64,000 nucleotides of DNA from Chrysemys picta bellii (GCF_011386835.1 NC_088796.1:67531468-67595467), one strand, 5' to 3'; positions 1 through 10,894 are shown, counted from the stretch's first letter. The notes: a model not told the origin generated them from the sequence alone. Translations and numbers: made by a program.

Positions 1-634
1 GGAAAACGGGACACTCCCAGGCCGACCTGAGCCCTGCAGGGCCGGGCTGAGGTCCCTCCCCTCACCAGGGCTGCCCCAGACCCGCTGCCGCCTTCCCACA
101 CTTGGGGCAGCCTGAATCCCCTCCCAACCCTCCCCCCCGCCATGCACAGAGCCGGGCCAAGCCCTCCCTGCCTCCCACCCATGTGGGGCCACCCTGAGGT
201 CCCCCCTCTCCACTGGCACCTAGGGTTGCCAACTTTATGACCAAACAAAACTGAACACCCTTGCCCTGCCATTCCGAGGCCCTGCCCCGCTCACTCCATC
301 CCCTCCTTCCTCTGTCGCTCACTCTCTCCCACCCTCACTCACTTGCTCATTTTCACCAGACTGGGGGGAGGGTCCGTTCTCGACCTGTTGTTCGGTTGAA
401 AACGGGACACCTGGCCAGCTGAGCACCCCTGCTGCACGTCCATGCACAGCGCTGGTCATCCGAGTCCCTCTACCACATGCCCATGCGTGGGGCTGCCCAA
501 GGCCCCCCTCTGATGATCAGTTGGCAAGAGCAAACAGGATAAATGCCCAGTTTTGTCAAAAAAGTTGGGACGGCTGGGACAGAGCCTAAAAAAGTGACAG
601 TCCCAACCAAAGCGGGACATATGGTCACCCTACT
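1..634 (-). repeat. GC-rich turtle DNA-transposon-like repeats
   Basis: Two or more pieces of GC-rich, non-autonomous repeat read on the minus strand. The terminal motif AGGGTGACCATATGTCCCG is seen in reverse near 612-634, and the other kind of end (AGGGTTGCCAACTTT-like) is seen in reverse near 223-237. The same family recurs at 42009 and a shorter relative at 16890. No coding potential is believed; the small open frames here are GC-rich accidents. The internal order of pieces is unclear. Confidence 0.55.
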
Positions 635-639
635 CTGAA

Positions 640-1035
640 AGGCATTGTGGAGACTGAGGCACCAAACTGCCACATATGGTGCCCAAGTACAAAATTTAGA
701 TCCTCAAGATGCCTGCTTTGTTACTGCCTAACCCTCGAGGTGCCTAAACTTTTTAGACATCTAATAAGTTTCCAATGGTAAAGTCCCCTAGGTGGCTAAA
801 TTTTTGCTCATGGCCATGCCCACAGTCACATCAATCCTGACACAACTAAGCATCTCTGTGCCTCAACTCATACTGTGGGAATCATAAACTAGGCATCCCC
901 ACCTCCCCATATCTCCACAGCAGACGTGTTCAGGGACTGCCTTAGAGTATAGCTATCAGTTCCCCCCGCCCCTGCTATAAAACACAGCCAAAGAAGAAGA
1001 AGATGGGAGTGCTGTCCTTTTCTTCACAGCTCCAT
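640..1035. other. No recognisable feature
   Basis: Unique-looking AT/GC-mixed sequence. No gene, RNA or repeat boundary could be supported. Confidence 0.5.
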
Positions 1036-1039
1036 TAGT

Positions 1040-1150
1040 TCAGGGATGCGGCAAATGCAAATTCAAATCCCCACTCTGTCTGAGTCAGCAAAATTCAAAA
1101 CTGGGTTTTCTACATCTCACGAGTGCCCTAACTATTGGACTATAGAGTTA
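1040..1150 (-). repeat. tRNA-derived SINE fragment
   Basis: On the minus strand there is an A-box-like TAGTTAGGGCACTCG followed by text like that of tRNA-derived SINEs. The B-box region is degraded. It lies close to a similar fragment in the opposite orientation at 1250. Confidence 0.5.
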
Positions 1151-1249
1151 ATCTATATAAATTAATCTATACATTTTTTGGTACTATAAGTATCTTAAAC
1201 CAAGCTGATTGTCTTTAAAAGGAGAGATTGAGAGCTACCCTCCACAGAA

Positions 1250-1330
1250 TACCTAATAGCCCAGTGGTTAGGGCTATCACAGGGGTCTCAGGAGACCTGA
1301 TTTCAAGTCCCTGTTCCACTTACAACCAGA
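1250..1330 (+). repeat. tRNA-derived SINE head
   Basis: AGCCCAGTGGTTAGGGC (A-box-like) is followed about 35 bases later by GATTTCAAGTCCC, a B-box match. This is the arrangement of RNA polymerase III promoters in tRNA-derived SINEs. There is no full cloverleaf, so it is not a functional tRNA gene. Confidence 0.55.
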
Positions 1331-1542
1331 ATGAAAAGTTGAAGTTGTTTCTCTCATATTAGAGTTCTGACTGCTGGATAGAGGGCAGCAACTCCCCCTC
1401 AGCTTTTCTTGAAAGATTACTGACCTGGTGTTTAGGTGCCTTACTCTGGGAGAGGGTTCAAGGCTGTAAATCCCAAGTAGAGCAAGACACCTTCCTCTGG
1501 CCTGGAGTTAAGTGCCTAACTCCCTCTGAGTGATGAGACTTA

Positions 1543-1817
1543 GGGTATGTCTATACTTACCCTCTGGTTCGGCGGCAAGCAATCGATCTTCTGGGATCAA
1601 TTTATCGCGTCTTGTCTAGATGTGCTAAATTGATCCTGGAAGTGCTCGCCGTCGACGCCGGTAATCCTGCTCCACAAGAGGAGTAGGCGGAGTCGACAGG
1701 GGAGCTTCCTGCCGTGTGTGGACCCGCGGTAAGTACCTTTAAGTTCGAACTAAAGTTATTCATGTAGCTGAAGTTGTGTATCTTAGTTCGAACTGGGGGC
1801 TTAGTGTGGACCAGCCC
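1543..1817. mobile_element. PIF/Harbinger MITE, 275 bp
   Basis: Imperfect terminal inverted repeats (GGGTATGTCTATACTTA on the left, GGGCTGGTCCACACTAA on the right read inward) are flanked by TTA at 1540-1542 and 1818-1820. A 3-bp TTA duplication is the Harbinger signature. It has no coding capacity. The left end matches the end of the complete Harbinger element at 47432, its likely class of helper. Confidence 0.8.
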
Positions 1818-1829
1818 TTAGTCCCCATC

Positions 1830-2750
1830 TCTTTCCTCAGCATTTCCTATTGATTAGCTTAAGCAGCTCCCCACTCAAAATGGTAGCATCTGTGAATCCC
1901 TGTTCTAGGCGCTTAACTCTCTCCAGGCATTCTATAGGGAGCCTGCACGCCTAAGAGCTGGGAATTCCACTTTGTGGCATGGCCCCTAAAAGCATTGCAG
2001 CACCTAAGTCACCCTGTGATGTACTGGATAATATTGGGTTTTTTTATGTGAGACTCGGGATTTGTACCTGCAGTGACCTTGCATAAGCTCTCTGCTAAGT
2101 TGTTTTAAAATGGAGATGTTTAGTACATATTCCACAACCATCCTCACCAGTTCACATTTAGCCAGCATGGCCTGGAGAAGCAATTCTTCAAAGTTATTTA
2201 TGCCTAGGGATAGGAATCAACAGTGGGTGTTAGGAATCAGGAATGCATGTCTGCAGCATAGCTTCTGATAGGGAAAAGCCTATCAGCTTGTTCTGAGGAA
2301 ATCTCCAGGCACCTTTAACAGAAAATGTGTAGTTTTAAATAGCAGCATAGACTGGAAAACACTCAGAAAGCAGTATCAGTCAGATCATGATGTTGTCATG
2401 GCAACAGACATTGAAATTCAAAATACTAACTACAAAAAGAGGGAGAAGGGAGGGAGGATAAAACATTCATAGAAAAATATAGCAGGCAATCATGTAACTC
2501 TATATGCAGTGAGTGTAAAAGAATTTAAAATTTTACACTTTGGGGATCAACAAGTTTGCAATGTAAATCGTTAAAATGTTATTCATCAACTAATACTCTC
2601 ATCTAGGTTCCCATTATCTTGAATCTTGGTTACTGCAACATTCTTTTCTCTGGGACTAACAAATGTGCTGCTAATATTCATTCAGAATGCTGCTTCAAAG
2701 ATCATTTTCCTACCCATCGCCTTGACGATGTCACCCTTCTCTTTCAATAT
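1830..2750. other. No recognisable feature
   Basis: Mixed-composition sequence with no open frame, RNA structure or repeat end that I can defend. Confidence 0.45.
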
Positions 2751-2766
2751 GGAAGGAGGAATAGCT

Positions 2767-2941
2767 CAGTGATGGAGGGAGGGATAGCTCAGTGGTTTGA
2801 GCATTGGTCTCCTAAACCCAGGGTTGTAAGTTCAGCCCTTGAGGGGGCCATTTAAGGATCTAGGGCAAAATCAGTACTTGGTCCTGCTAGTGAAGGCAGG
2901 GGGCTGGACTCAATGACCTTTCAAGGTCCCTTCCAGTTATA
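2767..2941 (+). repeat. Turtle tRNA-Lys-type SINE (Cry-like)
   Basis: Begins with the tRNA-like head GGGATAGCTCAGTGGTTTGA, has a B box at GGGTTGTAAGTTCAGCCC, then the SINE body ending in a CR1-like tail (AAGGTCCCTTCCAGTTATA). Such SINEs are known from cryptodire turtles and use the CR1 machinery through their shared 3' tail. The head carries a partial tandem duplication (GGAATAGCTCAGTGATGGAGG just upstream at 2758). The downstream CR1 is inserted right at its 3' end. Confidence 0.8.
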
Positions 2942-3320
2942 GGTTATCTCATAGACTCATAGACTTTAAGAGCAGAAGGGACCATTATGGTCTGACCCCC
3001 TGCATGATGCAGGCCACAAAGCCGTCCCTACCCTTTCCCTTGACTCTGCTGTTGAAGTCCCCAAATCCTGTGGCTTAGAGACTTCAATTGGCAGAGAATC
3101 CTCCTGCTAGCCATCCCTGCCCCATGCTGCGGAGGAAGGCGTAAAACCTCCAGGGCCTCTGCCAATCTACCCTGGAGGAAAATTCCTTCCCGACCCCAAA
3201 TATGGCGATCAGTAAAACCCCGAGCATGTAGGCAAGAGTCTCCAGCCTGACCCTCGTTAGCCATTATACTATTTACCTGCCATGGCACAGTATTCCTTTG
3301 ACTAAAATCATGTTTTTCCA

Positions 3321-6266
3321 TTAAACCATTCCCTTCATAAACTTATCTAGCTTAATCTTAAAACCAGACAGGTCCTTCGCCCCGACCGTTTCCCTCGGAA
3401 GGCTGTTCCAATATTTCACCCCTCTGACGGTCAGAAACCTTCGTCTAATTTCAAGCCTAAACTTCCCCACGGCCAGTTTATATCCATTCGTTCTCGTGTC
3501 CACACTAGTACTGAGCTGGAATAATTCCTCTCCCTCCCTGGTATTTATCCCTCTGATATATTTAAAGAGAGCAATCATATCCCCCCTCAGCCTTCGTTTG
3601 GTCAGGCTAAACAACCCGAGCTCCTCTAGTCTCCTTTCATACAACAGGTTTTCCATTCCTCTGATCATCCTAGTGGCCCTTCTCTGTACCCGTTCCAGTT
3701 TGAGTTCATCTTTTTTAAACATGGGAGACCAGAACCGCACACAGTACTCCAAATGAGGTCTCACCAGCGCCTTATACAACGGAAGCAGCACTTCCTTATC
3801 CCTACTAGATATACCTTGCCTAATGCATCCCAAGACCGCATTGGCTTTTTTCACCGCCACGTCACATTGTCGACTCATAGTCATCCTGCGGTCTACAAGG
3901 ACCCCGAGGTCTTTCTCTTCCTCGGTTACTTCTAACCGATGCGTCCCCAGCTTGTAACTAAAATTGTTGTTAGTCATCCCTAAATGCATCACCTTACACT
4001 TTTCACTATTAAATTTCATCCTATTTCTGATACTCCAATTCACAAGGTCATTCAAGTCTTCCTGCAGAATATCCCTATCCTCCTCCGAATTGGCAATACC
4101 TCCCAGCTTTGTGTCATCTGCAAACTTTATCAGCCCACTCCTACAATCGGTTCCGAGGTCAGTAATAAATAGATTAAATAAAATGGGTCCCAAAACCGAA
4201 CCTTGAGGAACTCCACTGGTGACCTCCCTCCAACCTGACAGTTCACCCTTCAATACGACCCGCTGCATTCTCCCCATTAACCAGTTCCTTATCCACCTCT
4301 GGATTTTCATATCGATCCCCATCTTTTCCAGTTTAACCAATAATTCCTCATGTGGTACAGTATCAAACGCTTTACTGAAATCAAGGTATATTAGGTCCAC
4401 CGCATTTCCCTTATCTAATAAGTCCGTTACTTTCTCGAAGAAGGAGATCAGATTGGTTTGGCACGATCTGCCCTTCGTAAAACCATGTTGTAATTTGTCA
4501 CAATTGCCATTGACCTCAAGGTCCTCAACTACTTTCTCTTTCAGAATTTTCTCCAGGACCTTGCACACTACAGATGTTAAACTAACAGGCCTGTAGTTAC
4601 CCGGGTCACTTTTTTTCCCTTTCTTGAAAATAGGAACCACATTAGCTATTCTCCAGTCTAACGGAACCACCCCCGAGTTTACAGATTCATTAAAAATTAT
4701 CACTAAGGGGCCTGCTATTTCCTGTGCCAATTCCTTCAATATTCTCGGATGAAGATCATCCGGTCCGCCCGACTTAGCCCCATTAAGGTGTTCAAGTTTG
4801 GTTTCTACCTCGGATACGGTAATCCCCTGTCCTGTATCCCCCTCTGTCACGCTGCTAGTATTCCTAATCCCTTCATTGGCCTCATTAAACACTGATGCAA
4901 AATATTCGTTAAGATATTGCGCCATGCCTAGATTATCCTTAATCTCCTCTCCAGCTATAGTCTTCAGCGGTCCCACTTCTTCTTTCTTTGCTTTCTTCCT
5001 ATTTATATGGCTGTAAAACCTCTTACTATTGCTTTTAATTCCCCTCGCAAGGTCCAACTCTACACGGCTTTTGGCCTTTCTCACTCTATCTCTACATGCT
5101 CTGACTTCACTAAGGTAAGTTTCCTTACTGATCCCTCCCCTCTTCCACTCTTTGTACGCTTTCTGTTTTTTCCTAATGGCCCCTTTGAGACGGTCGCTCA
5201 TCCAGCTCAGTCTAAATCTCTTGCTTACTAACCTTTTCCCCTTTTTTGGGATACAGGCCTCCGACAGCTCATGCAGCTTTAATTTAAAGTAATCCCAGGC
5301 ATCATCTGCCTTTAGATCCATTAATACGTTTGCCCAATCCACTTCCCTTACCAGTCCTCTTAATTTGTTAAAATTAGCCTTTTTAAAATTATAAACCCTA
5401 GTCTTTGATTTAATTCTGTTACTCCTTCCATTTAGTTTAAACCGAATTAGCTCATGATCACTGGAGCCCAAGTTGTCCCCTACAACCACTTCCTCAACGA
5501 GGTCCTCACTACTCACCAAAACCAAATCCAAAATGGCCTCCCCCCTCGTCGGTTCAGTTACCACTTGATGAAGGAATTGATCAGCAAGCACATCTAGGAA
5601 CATCTGAGCCCTATTATTGCTACTAGCGTTTGTTCCCCAATCTATATCCGGGAAGTTAAAGTCCCCCATAATTACACAGTTCCTATTAGTATTTACTTCC
5701 CTAAACACATTAAATAGTTCTTTATCCATATCCTGGGTTGATCCTGGCGGTCTATAGCACACCCCAAGCACTATCCCTGGAGAGGCTCTAGTAGTTCTTT
5801 TACCCAGTGTGAGTATTGCCCAGACGGACTCTGTCTTATCTATTCCATCAACTATTATTTCTTTACAGCTTATCTCATTATTGACATACAATGCCACCCC
5901 CCCACCTTTACCTTTGTTCCGGTCTTTCCTAAACAGCGCATACCCTTCCATACCTGTATTCCAGTCGTGACTGCCGTTCCACCACATTTCAGTTATTCCT
6001 ACAATATCTGGTTTCAATTCTTGGACCAAGAGCTCCAATTCCTCCATTTTGTTACCTAGGCTTCTCGTATTGGTGTATAAACATCCTAATGTATGTCGTT
6101 TAGCCTGTCTCCCCTTAGTAACGCAATATGTTACAGACCTCTTTGTGTTCGTCCCACCTCTCCTTCTTATGTCCAATCCCATCTCCCCGGCTATATCTCC
6201 TCTTATCTCATCACTCGCCTTTTCAATGTTGGAATCTGGCGTGGAGATTAACTGTACATCTCCCAA
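3321..6266 (-). CDS. CR1 ORF2: endonuclease / reverse transcriptase, 981 aa, intact
   Basis: Encodes the CR1 replicase, which nicks target DNA and primes reverse transcription of its own RNA at the nick (target-primed reverse transcription, in the nucleus). The N-terminal AP-type endonuclease spans about residues 60-275, with N66 (TNTRSL), E93 (GITE), the GDFN motif (D202, N204) and the SSDHE motif (D270, H271). The reverse transcriptase spans about 520-800: motif A YLDFSKAFD (D629), GVPQGS (685-690) and motif C FADD (D717, D718). The C-terminal region to 981 is CR1-specific. All catalytic residues I can identify are present and no stop or frameshift interrupts the frame, a full family-typical length. 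The ATG at 6266 lies 17 bases after the ORF1 stop, so ORF2 is probably translated by reinitiation. Whether it is still expressed cannot be told from sequence. Confidence 0.93.
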   Translation of the reverse strand: MGDVQLISTPDSNIEKASDEIRGDIAGEMGLDIRRRGGTNTKRSVTYCVTKGRQAKRHTLGCLYTNTRSLGNKMEELELLVQELKPDIVGITEMWWNGSHDWNTGMEGYALFRKDRNKGKGGGVALYVNNEISCKEIIVDGIDKTESVWAILTLGKRTTRASPGIVLGVCYRPPGSTQDMDKELFNVFREVNTNRNCVIMGDFNFPDIDWGTNASSNNRAQMFLDVLADQFLHQVVTEPTRGEAILDLVLVSSEDLVEEVVVGDNLGSSDHELIRFKLNGRSNRIKSKTRVYNFKKANFNKLRGLVREVDWANVLMDLKADDAWDYFKLKLHELSEACIPKKGKRLVSKRFRLSWMSDRLKGAIRKKQKAYKEWKRGGISKETYLSEVRACRDRVRKAKSRVELDLARGIKSNSKRFYSHINRKKAKKEEVGPLKTIAGEEIKDNLGMAQYLNEYFASVFNEANEGIRNTSSVTEGDTGQGITVSEVETKLEHLNGAKSGGPDDLHPRILKELAQEIAGPLVIIFNESVNSGVVPLDWRIANVVPIFKKGKKSDPGNYRPVSLTSVVCKVLEKILKEKVVEDLEVNGNCDKLQHGFTKGRSCQTNLISFFEKVTDLLDKGNAVDLIYLDFSKAFDTVPHEELLVKLEKMGIDMKIQRWIRNWLMGRMQRVVLKGELSGWREVTSGVPQGSVLGPILFNLFITDLGTDCRSGLIKFADDTKLGGIANSEEDRDILQEDLNDLVNWSIRNRMKFNSEKCKVMHLGMTNNNFSYKLGTHRLEVTEEEKDLGVLVDRRMTMSRQCDVAVKKANAVLGCIRQGISSRDKEVLLPLYKALVRPHLEYCVRFWSPMFKKDELKLERVQRRATRMIRGMENLLYERRLEELGLFSLTKRRLRGDMIALFKYIRGINTREGEELFQLSTSVDTRTNGYKLAVGKFRLEIRRRFLTVRGVKYWNSLPRETVGAKDLSGFKIKLDKFMKGMV

Positions 6267-6283
6267 CCGTCTCCCCCAACTTC

Positions 6284-7507
6284 CTAGTTTAAAGCTCTTT
6301 TGATAAGATGTGTCAGTCTCCCTCCAAGAAGTCTATTTCCTTCCCTACTCAGGTGAAGTCCATCCTGTGAGAACAGCTGTCTGTCCTCGAAAGCCTCCCA
6401 GTGACCATACATCCCAAAGCCCTCCTTATAGCACCACTCTCTTAGCCAACTATTTATTCTCACAATCCTACCAGCCCTTTGCTGCCCTTCTCTAGGAACA
6501 GGCAGAATTCCACTAAAGATAATCTGAGCCTCTATCTCCTTGAGTGTCTTACCCAGCCTGGCATAATCTCCCTTGATTCTCTCTAATGAGAACCTAGCCG
6601 TGTCATTCGTTCCTACATGAAGGATTATCAAGGGGTTCTTACCTGCTCCTTTTAGTATCCTTTTCAACCGCAGGTCCACATCGCGTATCTTTGCGCCCGG
6701 TAGACAGCACACCCTTCTGTTTTCTGGGTCCGCCTGGTCACAGGCCTGTCTAATCTCCTCAGTAAAGAGTCCCCAATCACATACACCTGCCGTCGCCTGG
6801 CAACAGTGCGATCTACTAATCTAGTCTCTGATCCCTCTAGTCCTAACCTGTGTCTGTTCCTATCTTCCCTCATACTCCCCCTTGTGCCTTCCTGAATCCT
6901 CCGGGGGCCCAGATTTGGTGCTGTCTCCATCAACTCCTCCCCTCTCTCTATTGGACTAGCCGCTCTTCTCTTCTTCCTCACCCTCCCACCTTCAGTCACC
7001 ACCTGCTGCCCCCCCCCTCCTCATTATCCAAACACCCAAACCTGTTCCTGAGTTCTATTTCCCCCTCACTAGGCCTCCTTTTCCTTGGCCTGCTTCTCAC
7101 GGTCACATGCTTCCACTGCCCTTGTTCTCCCTCTAACATTCCCCCCTCACTGTCCTCTACCTCTGCTTCCACCTGCACCCCTGAGCATTCCCCTTCAGTC
7201 CCTCCTTGCCTGTCCTCCATCAGCTGCTCAAACCCCCGTCTAAACTCCACCAGGGTATCTATCTGCACCTGCATCCCTTAATCTTTTCTTCCAGTAGCGC
7301 TATAAGGCGGCACTTCATGCAAACATACCTCTGTTCCAGCTCACCCGCTAGGACTATATACATACCACAGCTTCCGCAGGCAGCCATCTGCATTCCGTTT
7401 GCTGCTGCTTGGCTCATGGCTGCTGCAGTCTCTGCCCACAGCACCTGGGGACACAGAGCACACACCACACCGCGCCCTCCTGCCTCCCCCTGCAAACTCC
7501 CACTCAA
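6284..7507 (-). pseudogene. CR1 ORF1: zinc-finger/esterase protein, frameshifted
   Basis: Four overlapping open segments in successive frames (7507-7259, 7274-6996, 7002-6664, 6712-6284) together match CR1 ORF1, the RNA-binding partner of ORF2. The first segment holds a cysteine pair motif (CGSC then CMKC), likely a PHD/zinc-binding module before a coiled coil. The last two hold the SGNH esterase blocks: GDSLL, HVGTNDT and DGLHLSREG. Three frameshifts separate the segments. One is beside a cytosine run at about 7011-7018, where sequencing error is a possible alternative. The break near 7259-7274 looks like loss of a single base. As written, no full-length ORF1 product can be made. Confidence 0.85.
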
Positions 7508-7570
7508 ACTCCCCTGTTTGCAGCCGCCCTGTGCCGCTGCTCGCAGCTGTGCCGCTGCCTGGTTATCTCC

Positions 7571-8125
7571 ATTATTTTATTTTATTTATTTATTTCAATC
7601 CCCGCACTGGCTCCCTTTTCTCTATCGTATCAAACATAAGCCATTTGCCTTAACTTTCAAGGCCCTTTATGATCTATCTCCGCCCTACCTATCATTTCTC
7701 ATTCCGTATTGAAAAGTTGATTCCTGTCTCAAATCCTCCCTTGATTCCAGCCTCAACTGCCCACTTGTTTAATTTTCAAACAAGCACCTTCGTAGTTTCT
7801 CCCATGCTGCCCTTCATGTTTGGGAGAGGCTCCCTATAAACATCCGCATAGCTACCGTGCTATCCTCCTTAAAACTCTGCTCTGCTGTGAGACCTACAAA
7901 AAAACTTGGAAACAGTTAGGCAGCTGCTGTATTGAGACCATTGCCTGTCATGCTCTTGTTTTATTGTTTCCCATCTGTCTGCATCCATCAGTTGTCTCTT
8001 GTCTTATACTTAGCTTGTAAGGTCTTTGGGGCAGGATCTGTATTTTTGTTCAACACCTATTGCAATGGGGTCCTGATCAATGACTGGGATTTCTATGCCC
8101 TATGATATTAAAAATAAATAATAAC
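7571..8125 (+). repeat. Ancient LINE 3' end (L2/L3-like)
   Basis: Starts after an AT-rich run and contains the phrase CTTGTAAGGTCTTTGGGGCA followed by CAATGGGGTCCTGATCAATG and an AATAAA-rich end. This is the style of an old amniote LINE tail. Decayed; the exact family is uncertain. Confidence 0.4.
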
Positions 8126-8130
8126 TTGCA

Positions 8131-8915
8131 TTTGTATAACATCTTCCATCTGAGGATCTGAAAGGTATTTATTAGGCCTTAGGCCCAGATCCTATAAAGG
8201 TATTTAGTCACTTACTCCCACAGATACCAGAGAATCCAGGCCTTACTCCTTGTAATGTTCATGGTGGAAAGTACTGTTGTCCCTTTTGACCTGAGTGGCT
8301 AGTCAAAGTTTGGACCCTGTGGGTGCTCCAGCTGGGAACAGAAATTGATGGAATCCGGCATTTCTTGTTTATTCACAAAGAATGTACAAAATCTTGTGTC
8401 TCTGAATGCAGAAGGAAACAGCTTCTTATGCTCACAGCACCAAGAGCACTATTTTCAGCCTACATCCCAACCCAAATATCACCCCTCCCACTCCCTCCAG
8501 CTTTCTTCTTGGGGAAACATTCAACCCTGCTGTACTTTAGGCTGCTCCGTTAGGCACTCACTCTGTCTGTTCTCAATTTCTTTTTGTTCTGCTTTCCCAC
8601 TCACCTACATCTGCCTAAAATGATTCAATGATCCTCAGCTCCTGGATGAGTTCACACACTTCCTTTGTCTTAGGAGGAGCTTATGCTTACCATTATGTTA
8701 ACTGAAGGGTGAGTTCACACCTATCAGTCTCAATACCATAAAAAAGTTTCACCCAGCTCATAGCAGTATTGTTATCCCTGTTTTACATGTGATGAAACTG
8801 AAGTACACAGAAAATGGCCTTCTCAAGGTCACACTGACAGAAAGTCTGTGGTAGAGTGGGGAAGAGACCTCCTGACTTCCAATCTGTTTCTTACCCAAAA
8901 GTTCATCATTCCACT
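8131..8915 (-). repeat. Ancient MIR-type repeat pieces
   Basis: Short blocks resembling old amniote repeats: TGCATTTGTATAACATCTTCC near 8131 and a MIR-like core near 8766-8915 (GATGAAACTGAAGTACACAG, then CAAGGTCACACTGACAGAAA). They are separated by unassigned sequence with no gene in it. Confidence 0.4.
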
Positions 8916-10369
8916 ACATGTTAACGTATGTTTGTTATTTGCTATGTAAAAGAAATTGAAGAACACGAGTCCCTCACACAGCAATAACAGTTCTTCATTC
9001 CTGGTATAAAAGTTCAAGTGCTTTTATCACTAGTTTGTGGGTTTTTTAACTCCTTTGCCATATTTCTCCTATCTTGTTGTAGTAGCAAATAGAAGAAGGG
9101 GTAGAGGAAAGAGAGTGAAAGTGTGGATGTGCACCACTGGCAATTGCAAATCTTTCCAAGAATATACAGTACATTATTGATACATACTTTCATGCATGGC
9201 TCAGCAAAGAGCTGTAGCAAATCTAAGTGAACTAGAAGAGTTTATATCGCTTGACTGGCTGAGTACTCCAAGGAATGCAATTTCTGCTCAAAAGTCTGAG
9301 AGCTGACTATTTCAGGATATTTATTAATGAGCTTATTATTTTTTATCCCTCACAGAAATCTGCCTCTGCAATTTTTTACTCTTAATATCCCTTTCTAATA
9401 ACTTTCCCATATTATTGCTGTGTGCATAACAGCATTTTTAGTATATCCAAGAGATTTATTTTTTATTTTTTGGAATTTACAATTACTTGAATTTTGTTTT
9501 AGCTGCTTAGAGAGCGATAATGAGGTACTCTCCCTCTTACATTTATATTCCCCTTCTAGGCATGTAATTTCATTTAAAATTTGATATTGTTCTCTGTGCT
9601 GTTCTTTCTAATAATGAAATACAAAGTAGTGATCTGTCTCCTAAGTACAACTTTAAGATTTCTCAGCACAAGGATTAGTACTGTGCAGCACACACTGCAA
9701 ATTTCATTTGGGAATTTAAGACTATCTACAAGAAAGCAGAAGAAACTAGACAAAGGTGGAGAAGGAAGATTCAAAATTAAGAGAAAGTGTTGAAATAGAG
9801 GTCTGGCAGTGAACATGAAGGGAGAGCAGACAGAAGAGCAAAAAGGAAAGGATTCTGGATAGCTGGAGCTTAATTGAACAGGACTAGAAAAGCTGTTATG
9901 AAAGGAGAAAATCACATGGGATTTCCAGGGTCATAGGGCAGTCAATAGAATGTGAGAGAAAGGTTGGAACTTATTTGATGGCTAAGAAGCTGGCAAAGGA
10001 TATAGCAGCCAATGTTACAGAGATTGGTTGTCTTGAGAGAAAGTGATTTCTGTTTTTACATTTTATTTATTGCATAAACATTAGCCAGGCTTGAAATAGA
10101 GCTAATTAACTAATTAAACATCTTGAATGGAAAAAAAATGTTTGGCTTTTAAGACTAAACTGTTTCAACTTCTCCCACAAAACTGGAGGGAGAAATACTA
10201 CCCTAACCTTGCAACAGCTTCTAAATAATCAAGGGTCAGCTAGATTATCTAAACCATGGACTTGATCCTACAAACCCTTCCTTACTCATATTTGTCCTTC
10301 CAATTCATCTGAGCAATTCCTCTTGGATAAGGACTATTTATGCAAGCAGGCTTTCACAGTAAGGTCTTA
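8916..10369. other. No recognisable feature
   Basis: AT-rich sequence with only short chance open frames on both strands. Nothing supportable. Confidence 0.45.
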
Positions 10370-10430
10370 CCTGGGCTACACTTGCAGTTAAGCCATGATC
10401 CGCAATGGGTCAGTTGCTTCTTAAGACAAT

Positions 10431-10535
10431 TTCATAGAATCATAGAATATCAGGGTTAGAAGGGACCTCAGGAGATCATCTAGTCCAACCTCCTGCTCAA
10501 AGCAGGACCAATCCCCAACTGGACTCCATCCAATA
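10431..10535 (-). repeat. SINE/CR1 tail fragment
   Basis: Minus-strand copy of the shared turtle SINE tail: TCATAGAATCATAGAATATC, then AGGGACCTCAGGAGATCATC and TCCTGCTCAAAGCAGGACCA. No tRNA head is attached. A Harbinger-end-like GGGCTACACTTGCAGTTAA precedes it near 10374. Confidence 0.65.
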
Positions 10536-10611
10536 GAGGACACACAACCCATACACAGCTCATTAAAGCCCTGCTAATTTAGACAGCTACAGGCATCAGC
10601 CCATGCGGAAA

Positions 10612-10894
10612 AGTGGTGGCCAAAGATGATGTGGATTTATTAACAGCATGTAAAACAGAGTCAGGAACAAGGCGTATTACCCCCACCCACAGTCTTGGTC
10701 TCTGAGGAGGGAAAGCTGGGTCTCTCTCCACCCCCCTCGCAGCATGAGTCAGGGCAGTTATTGGTCCAAGGGGGTCACTCTTCTTTCACTGCCCGGGTCA
10801 GGGCCTCTCAGAGCTCTTCAGGGCGGAAGACAACAAGCTCTGTGATGATGCCCCCAGTGATGAGCTTGCGCGGTGTGATGTCGAAGGCCGGGTT
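10612..10894 (-). pseudogene. MRI1: MRI1 3'-end retropseudogene fragment
   Basis: Read on the minus strand from 10894, the sequence translates as [18 protein letters not shown], then [10 protein letters not shown], a stop, and EALTRAVKEE before a second stop. This matches the C-terminus of methylthioribose-1-phosphate isomerase, the methionine-salvage enzyme that converts methylthioribose-1-phosphate to methylthioribulose-1-phosphate. The first stop is TGA where CGA (arginine) would keep the frame, a typical CpG decay. After the second stop comes about 200 bases of 3' UTR ending with AATAAA at 10641-10636. The sequence upstream is unrelated, so this is a 5'-truncated, decayed copy and most likely a processed pseudogene. 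No poly(A) tract is left. A stray single exon is less likely given the premature stop. The family match rests on memory of the conserved C-terminus. Confidence 0.7.

Larger units (their letters stand above)
2951..7560 (-). mobile_element. Full-length CR1 LINE, 4.6 kb
   Basis: A complete minus-strand CR1 retrotransposon. The GC-rich 5' UTR is at 7508-7560, broken ORF1 at 7507-6284, intact ORF2 at 6266-3321, and the 3' UTR runs to 2951 ending in short tandem repeats of an ATGAGTCT type. It is flanked by an identical 9-bp direct repeat, GGTTATCTC, at 2942-2950 and 7561-7569, which I read as the target-site duplication. This matters because most CR1 copies are heavily 5'-truncated; this one is not. 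It inserted at the end of a SINE. The uninterrupted ORF2 suggests a young insertion, although ORF1 is frameshifted. Confidence 0.9.

Noticed and set aside
2758..2845. Possible tRNA gene (A and B box)
   Set aside because: The body continues into a SINE and CR1-like tail and no cloverleaf closes, so it is a tRNA-derived SINE.
3496..5231. Plus-strand frames opposite the CR1 ORF2
   Set aside because: They are antisense shadows of the intact CR1 reverse transcriptase gene.
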